From Lacinutrix sp. Bg11-31 (GTDB taxonomy: Bacteria > Bacteroidota > Bacteroidia > Flavobacteriales > Flavobacteriaceae), in NCBI RefSeq assembly GCF_002831665.1, contig NZ_CP025118.1:1302001-1366000 (forward strand): DNA of 64,000 nucleotides, written 5' to 3'. Each line of letters begins with the position of its first letter. The first letter of the stretch is position 1. Position numbers and translations under genes: made by a program. The notes beneath the pieces are model-generated. The model did no database searches. It was not told where the DNA came from and saw only the letters and a program-made list of their open reading frames with translations. Shown here one piece after another: positions 59,237 through 64,000 of this stretch.

Positions 59237-61144
59237 TTACAATGCTTTATCCATAATATCTTGAACTACTTCTGGGTTTAAAAGTGTACTAATATCTCCT
59301 AAATTACTGGTGTCTTTTTCTGCTATTTTACGTAGGATACGACGCATAATTTTTCCGCTTCGTGTTTTTGGTAAACCATCTGTAAATTGAATTTTATTTA
59401 GTTTTGCAATTGGTCCAATTCTATCTGAAATTAATTGATTTATTTCTTTACGAAGGTTGTCGTGATTTCTACTTTCTCCCGCATCTTTTAAGGTTACATA
59501 ACCATATAATGCGCTTCCTTTTATGTCATGCGGAAAGCCAACTATTGCGGATTCTGCAACTGCTGGATGCTCGTTAATAGCATCTTCAATTGGTGCAGTT
59601 CCTAAATTGTGTCCAGAAACTATAATAACATCGTCTACTCTACCTGTTATTCTATAGTAACCTACTTCGTCTCGTAGTGCGCCATCTCCAGTAAAATATT
59701 TGTTTTCATAGGTTGAAAAATAAGTTTCTTTATAACGTTGGTGATTTCCCCAAATGGTTCGTGCAATACTTGGCCATGGGAATTTAATACATAGTCTTCC
59801 TTCTACTTGATTGCCTTTTAATTCTTCGCCATTCTCGTCCATTAAACAAGGTTGAACTCCAATAAAAGGTAAGGTTGCATACGTTGGTTTTGTTGGTGTT
59901 ACATATGGAATTGGTGTTATCATGATTCCTCCAGTTTCGGTTTGCCACCAAGAATCTATAATTGGGCTTTTCTTTTTACCAACATTCTCATTATACCAAT
60001 GCCAAGCTTCTTCATTTATTGGTTCGCCAACACTGCCTAAAACTTTAAGAGAAGTTAAATCATATTTATCAACTAATTCTACACCTTGCTTTGCTAAGGC
60101 TCTAATTGCTGTTGGTGCTGTATAAAACTGACTCACTTTATGTTTTTCTACAATGTCCCAAAAACGTCCAAAATCTGGATAACTTGGTACACCTTCAAAC
60201 ATAACTGTGGTTGCTCCATTTGCTAATGGACCATAAACTATATAACTGTGTCCTGTAATCCAACCAATATCTGCGGTACACCAATACACATCGTTTTCTC
60301 TATATTGAAATGCATTTTTAAAGGTATATGCTGTGTACACCATATAACCAGCAGTTGTATGTACCATACCTTTTGGTTTTCCTGTAGATCCTGAAGTGTA
60401 TAAAATAAATAGTGGATCTTCGGCTTGCATTACTTCTGCTTTACATTTGTTTGATGCTGCGTCTAATAAAGGTTGTATCCATTTATCGCGACCTTCTTTC
60501 ATGTTTACTTCGGAATTAATTCGCTTTGCGACTAAAACCGTTTTTACTCCTGGACAGCTTTCTAAAGCTTCGTCTACAATACCTTTTAAATCGATGGTTT
60601 TAGCTCCACGATATGAGCCATCACTAGTAATTACCATTTTACAATCGCTATCGTTAATTCTAGTAGATAACGCATTTGCTGAAAAACCTGCAAATACCAC
60701 ATTATGGATTGCTCCTATTCTAGCACATGCTAATAGAGAAATTGCTAATTCTGGAATCATTGGTACATAAATACACACACGATCTCCTTTTTTAATTCCA
60801 TTTTCCTTTAACACATTTGCAAACTGGTTTACACGTTGGTGTAACTGATTGTATGTTATATGTTCTGCGCCTTCGTTTGGGTCGTTTGGTTCAAATAAAA
60901 TTGCAGTTTTATCTCCACGAGTTGCTAAATGCCTGTCTATACAGTTTTCGGTAATGTTAAGTTGCGCGCCTTGAAACCATTTTACTTCTGGTTTTTTGAA
61001 ATCCCATTCTAAAACTTTATCCCATTTTTTTCGCCATAAAAAATGTTCTTCCGCTATTTCTTCCCAAAAACTTTCAGGATTTCTAACGGATTTTCTATAA
61101 ACTTGGTAGTATTCTTCTAGGTGTTTAATGTGGTAGTTACTCAT
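59237..61144 (-). CDS. acs: Acetyl-CoA synthetase
   Basis: 635 residues. ANL adenylating enzyme motifs: FILYTSGSTGKPKGMVHT (P-loop), WWQTETGGIMI, YFTGDGALRDEVGYYRITGR and VDDVIIVSGHNLGTA, plus the C-terminal Lys in KTRSGKIMRRILRK that sirtuin-reversible acetylation targets in the family. Length and the YGPLANGATTVMFEGVPSYP region fit acs. It makes acetyl-CoA from acetate, CoA and ATP. It follows prpE on the same strand, and the next genes upstream encode a regulator and a histidine kinase. Confidence 0.95.
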   Translation of the reverse strand: MSNYHIKHLEEYYQVYRKSVRNPESFWEEIAEEHFLWRKKWDKVLEWDFKKPEVKWFQGAQLNITENCIDRHLATRGDKTAILFEPNDPNEGAEHITYNQLHQRVNQFANVLKENGIKKGDRVCIYVPMIPELAISLLACARIGAIHNVVFAGFSANALSTRINDSDCKMVITSDGSYRGAKTIDLKGIVDEALESCPGVKTVLVAKRINSEVNMKEGRDKWIQPLLDAASNKCKAEVMQAEDPLFILYTSGSTGKPKGMVHTTAGYMVYTAYTFKNAFQYRENDVYWCTADIGWITGHSYIVYGPLANGATTVMFEGVPSYPDFGRFWDIVEKHKVSQFYTAPTAIRALAKQGVELVDKYDLTSLKVLGSVGEPINEEAWHWYNENVGKKKSPIIDSWWQTETGGIMITPIPYVTPTKPTYATLPFIGVQPCLMDENGEELKGNQVEGRLCIKFPWPSIARTIWGNHQRYKETYFSTYENKYFTGDGALRDEVGYYRITGRVDDVIIVSGHNLGTAPIEDAINEHPAVAESAIVGFPHDIKGSALYGYVTLKDAGESRNHDNLRKEINQLISDRIGPIAKLNKIQFTDGLPKTRSGKIMRRILRKIAEKDTSNLGDISTLLNPEVVQDIMDKAL

Positions 61145-61167
61145 AATGTGTTGGTTTAAATATTATT

Positions 61168-61327
61168 TAGATCTCGATTGCGCTCGACCTGACAATTCGT
61201 TTATATTTTATTGCATCTCGATACAATTCACTCATTCTTCTTGAATCACTCGATGTGACATTAGTTATTTTATAATTATCCATTTCGTCAGTTCGAGTGA
61301 TGCGATTTTAAGAGCATTGTATCGAGA
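61168..61327. repeat. Family C palindromic repeats in the acs-prpE gap
   Basis: Several arms: ATCTCGATTGCGCTCGACCT, CATCTCGATACAATTCACTC, GAATCACTCGATGTGACATT and, inverted, GTCAGTTCGAGTGATGCGAT and GCATTGTATCGAGAACTTAT. These fold into a long hairpin covering most of the 185-bp spacer. Confidence 0.75.
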
Positions 61328-61329
61328 AC

Positions 61330-63225
61330 TTATTTATGAATCCCAATATGATGGGATTGATACACGGATTTTATTTCATTTATAATATGCACATCATCAA
61401 TGGTTGATGGTATATTATACTGTTGTTCGTCTGCTATATTTCGCAACAATTTACGAAGAATTTTTCCGCTTCGTGTTTTTGGTAATCGATTAACAACTAG
61501 CACATCTCTAAAGGAAGCTACTGCACCAATTTCTCGACGTACATCTTGTACTATTTCTTTTTTAATTTGGATTTCTGCGGAAGTTTCCCCAGATTTTAAA
61601 ACGACTAAACCTAATGGCTTTTGTCCTTTTAGTTCGCAATGCACACCAAAAACAGCACACTCTGCAACTGCTTTATGTGAGGCTACAATTTCTTCCATTT
61701 CTGCGGTAGATAATCTATGTCCTGCAACGTTTATAACATCGTCTACTCTTCCTGTTATAAATACATAACCATCCTCGTCTTTATAACCACCATCTCCTGA
61801 AAAATAATACCCTGGAAAACGGTCTAAATAACCAGCTTTAAAACGCTCAGGATTTCCCCAAAGATTGGTTAATGTTCCTGGTGGTAATGGTAATTTTACT
61901 GCCACATAACCTTCTACACTAGAGGCTACTTCTTCTCCTTCTTCATTTAAAATTTGAATATCATAACCACAAACTGGAAAACTTGAAGATCCTGGTTTTA
62001 CTTCTTGTAAGTGTACTCCAACCATATTAGCTATCATTGGCCAACCGCTTTCCGTTTGCCACCAATGATCTATAACTGGAACTTTTAAATGTTCTTCTGT
62101 CCAAGTTAAAGTTGCAACATCGCAACGTTCGCCTGCCAAAAACTGATATTTTAAGCATGACAAATCGAAATGTTTTATAAATTTTCCCTCTGGATCTTCT
62201 TTTTTTATAGCCCTAATTGCTGTTGGCGCTGTAAACATAACTTTTACTCGATGTTCACTAATTACACGCCAAAAGGTTGAAGCATCTGGAGTTCGTATTG
62301 GTTTACCTTCAAAAACAATAGTAGTATTTCTGTTTAATAATGGTCCGTAAACAATATAACTATGACCTACAACCCAACCAACATCGCTTGCAGCCCAAAA
62401 GGTATCGCCTTCGTCTACTCCGTAAATGTATTTCATTGAGAATTTTAAAGCGGTTGCATAACCTCCTGAATCTCTAATAATTCCTTTTGGAGTTCCTGTT
62501 GTTCCTGATGTATATAATATGTATGAAGGATGAGTTGACTCAACTGAAACTGCTTCAATAGATGGCGATTTTTCAACTAAAGTAGTATAATCTATATCGT
62601 AGTTTTTCTTCGGAATTTCTACACCTAATAGTCTATCGAAAACGATAACGTGTTCTGGTTTATTTTCTGCTTTAGCAATGGCTTCATCTACAAAAGGTTT
62701 GTATGGAATAATACGTTCTATTTCTATTCCGTTGGATGCTGTAATAATTGCTTTCGGCTTACAGTCATCAATTCGAATAGCTAGCTCATGAGGTGCAAAT
62801 CCACCAAATACAACCGAGTGAATAACTCCTATTCTAGCGCAAGCTAACATTGCATACAATGCTTGCGGAATCATTGGCATATAAATGATGCAAGTATCTC
62901 CTTTTTGCAGTCCTAAAACTTGTAGTCCACCAGCTAGTTTAGAAACTTCATGGTGTAATTGATTAAAGGTAATATGCTGTTTTGTATTGGTAACTGGTGA
63001 GTCGAAAATAATAGCATTTTGCGAACCAAAACCATCTTTTATATGCTTGTCTATACACAAATAACTTAGGTTTAATTCGCCATCTTCAAACCATTGATTA
63101 TAGTCCTGTTTATCTTTAGATAAAATGGTTTCTGGTGCTTTAAACCAGTCGATATTTTTGGCTTGTTCATTCCAAAATTGTTCTGGCTGTTGAATACTTT
63201 TTTGGTAAAATTCTTGATAGTCCAT
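61330..63225 (-). CDS. prpE: Propionyl-CoA synthetase-type acyl-CoA ligase
   Basis: 631 residues. ANL motifs: YILYTSGTTGTPKGIIRDSG (P-loop; the RDSGGYATAL continuation is characteristic of PrpE against Acs), WWQTESGWPMI, YFSGDGGYKDEDGYVFITGR and the C-terminal KTRSGKILRKLLR. GERCDVATLTW and the KPGSSSFPVCGYD region also match PrpE. It activates propionate (and probably butyrate) to the CoA ester. It sits directly downstream of a small membrane protein gene (3 bp) and 185 bp before acs. The carboxylase operon at 24.7-28.3 kb could take its product. Confidence 0.88.
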   Translation of the reverse strand: MDYQEFYQKSIQQPEQFWNEQAKNIDWFKAPETILSKDKQDYNQWFEDGELNLSYLCIDKHIKDGFGSQNAIIFDSPVTNTKQHITFNQLHHEVSKLAGGLQVLGLQKGDTCIIYMPMIPQALYAMLACARIGVIHSVVFGGFAPHELAIRIDDCKPKAIITASNGIEIERIIPYKPFVDEAIAKAENKPEHVIVFDRLLGVEIPKKNYDIDYTTLVEKSPSIEAVSVESTHPSYILYTSGTTGTPKGIIRDSGGYATALKFSMKYIYGVDEGDTFWAASDVGWVVGHSYIVYGPLLNRNTTIVFEGKPIRTPDASTFWRVISEHRVKVMFTAPTAIRAIKKEDPEGKFIKHFDLSCLKYQFLAGERCDVATLTWTEEHLKVPVIDHWWQTESGWPMIANMVGVHLQEVKPGSSSFPVCGYDIQILNEEGEEVASSVEGYVAVKLPLPPGTLTNLWGNPERFKAGYLDRFPGYYFSGDGGYKDEDGYVFITGRVDDVINVAGHRLSTAEMEEIVASHKAVAECAVFGVHCELKGQKPLGLVVLKSGETSAEIQIKKEIVQDVRREIGAVASFRDVLVVNRLPKTRSGKILRKLLRNIADEQQYNIPSTIDDVHIINEIKSVYQSHHIGIHK

Positions 63226-63228
63226 ATC

Positions 63229-63447
63229 TTACTTTTTTTTAGAATTAAGTAAGCCAAACCAATTAGGATTAAGTATTTTTAGTTTGATAAGCACCCAAAT
63301 AATAACAACAAAACAAATTCCTAAAACTATAGATAGCATAGGGCTTGCATTAGTATTATTTTCGAATTTAAACCTTAAATAAAGCGTAGCTATTACATAA
63401 ATACATATAATAATATCCGACGCTAATGGGCTGATGTGAAATTTCAT
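63229..63447 (-). CDS. Small two-helix membrane protein
   Basis: 72 residues with two membrane helices (SPLASDIIICIYVIATLYL and MLSIVLGICFVVIIWVLIKL) and a basic C-terminus (NSKKK). No family is recognised. Its stop is 3 bp before the prpE start, so the two are co-transcribed. It may be a small subunit or topological helper for acyl uptake, but nothing in the sequence shows it. Confidence 0.65.
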   Translation of the reverse strand: MKFHISPLASDIIICIYVIATLYLRFKFENNTNASPMLSIVLGICFVVIIWVLIKLKILNPNWFGLLNSKKK

Positions 63448-63520
63448 GTCTTTAAACTTTAATTAAACTTAGTTTGTTTGCACACAAAACCAATATTTAA
63501 AAAAGACTTAAGAAGACTTT

Positions 63521-63886
63521 TTATATTAATAATTTCAGTATTTCTGAAACTATTTTTTTTACTGAAAAAGGTTTTGTAAAATATTTATCTGCTCCTAGTC
63601 TTAAACCCTTTTCAATATCTGAAGCTTTATTTTTTGCAGTTAAAAACACCACTTTGGTATCTTTTAAACTGTCTGTATTTTTAATGTGCGTTAAGGTTTG
63701 ATAGCCATCTACATTTGGCATCATAATATCTAATAATATTACATTAGGAACATGATGTTTTAATATCTCTAAAGCCTCACTTCCGTCTCTTGCAATAAAC
63801 ACTTCAAAACCTTGTTTTTTGAAAGCGTATTCTAACGACATTACAATATTTGGTTCGTCATCTACAATTAAAATTTTCTTCTTCAT
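63521..63886 (-). CDS. Single-domain CheY-like response regulator
   Basis: 121 residues, receiver domain only. Acidic pocket D9/D10 (LIVDDEPN), phosphoacceptor D53 (VILLDIMMPNVDGY), Thr in VFLTAKNKASD and Lys in KYFTKPFSVKKI. There is no output domain. It begins 16 bp after the stop of the upstream histidine kinase, so the pair is co-transcribed. It probably passes a phosphate to or from that kinase and regulates the downstream acyl-CoA ligase genes or an unknown partner. Confidence 0.93.
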   Translation of the reverse strand: MKKKILIVDDEPNIVMSLEYAFKKQGFEVFIARDGSEALEILKHHVPNVILLDIMMPNVDGYQTLTHIKNTDSLKDTKVVFLTAKNKASDIEKGLRLGADKYFTKPFSVKKIVSEILKLLI

Positions 63887-63902
63887 ACTTTATGACTACA
63901 AT

Positions 63903-64000
63903 TTACTTAAAAGGTATCGTAAAAACAAGTGTTGCGCCATTTTTAACGTCTTTTTTTGCCCAAATTTCTCCGTTATGTTTTTCTACTATTTGTTTAGTAA
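63903..64000 (-). CDS. Histidine kinase, C-terminal end only
   Basis: The last ~32 codons before TAA 63903-63905 read TKQIVEKHNGEIWAKKDVKN and GATLVFTIPFK, the G2 region and final strand of a HATPase_c domain. The rest lies outside the window. Given the position upstream of a receiver-only protein and acs/prpE, a sodium:solute-symporter-type or PAS kinase of the acetate-control kind is possible but cannot be shown. Confidence 0.85.
   Translation of the reverse strand, partial: TKQIVEKHNGEIWAKKDVKNGATLVFTIPFK

Overview
The window is AT-rich chromosomal DNA of a Flavobacteriaceae bacterium (Bacteroidota). The sequence support is a T9SS C-terminal sorting domain, promoters of the TTG...TAnnTTTG type, few Shine-Dalgarno sites, and families typical of flavobacteria (DUF4294, DUF2723, PAQR/TrhA, SelO-Msr). 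I see no tRNA, rRNA, CRISPR array or intact insertion sequence.

Layout. 1-4.8 kb: phosphoethanolamine transferase (cut by the window edge), THUMP RNA methyltransferase, methyltransferase, ZIP transporter, DUF4268 protein and an FKBP isomerase. 5.2-6.25 kb: a lone BRO-N gene between fold-back sites whose outer ends are a 9-bp inverted repeat; it looks like an inserted single-gene cassette. 6.3-16.2 kb: TrhA, DUF4294 protein, M42 peptidase, class V aminotransferase-like protein, a membrane protein, a 1,027-residue T9SS cargo with identical 61-residue repeats, and a secreted vanadium-haloperoxidase-like protein. 16.2-23.2 kb: a glycosyltransferase locus (TMTC-like, GT2, DUF2723, methyltransferase). 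23.2-34.4 kb: Nudix, PrsW, a three-gene biotin-dependent acyl-CoA carboxylase operon, MarC, an ABC exporter, the remnant of a T9SS protein, DinB, MFS and a lipoprotein S33 hydrolase.

34.5-47.5 kb is more accessory: a cNMP/CBS/DUF294 protein with a DnaQ-like exonuclease, dispersed palindromic repeats, a broken GIY-YIG gene, a NYN-LOTUS protein, an orphan hsdM with an early stop, secreted hypothetical proteins, a TPR histidine kinase with NarL-type regulator, a membrane-spanning hypothetical protein and a broken FAH-family gene. Three copies of a 16-bp motif each lie exactly 22 bp upstream of a TAnnTT(C/A)G box here, which defines a candidate small regulon around the two-component system.

47.7-52.7 kb is a compact redox island: MsrB, MsrA, a redoxin, a glutaredoxin-like protein, SelO (protein AMPylase), an aldo/keto reductase and a degenerate MsrA whose C-terminus is encoded by an invading repeat. 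53-59 kb: patatin, YceI, two Crp/Fnr regulators around a fatty acid desaturase, and a serine hydrolase with TPRs. 59.2-64 kb: Acs, PrpE, a small membrane protein, a CheY-like regulator and the end of a histidine kinase. With the carboxylase operon and the CBS/DUF294-exonuclease pair, this suggests that short-chain acyl-CoA metabolism is an important theme of the region.
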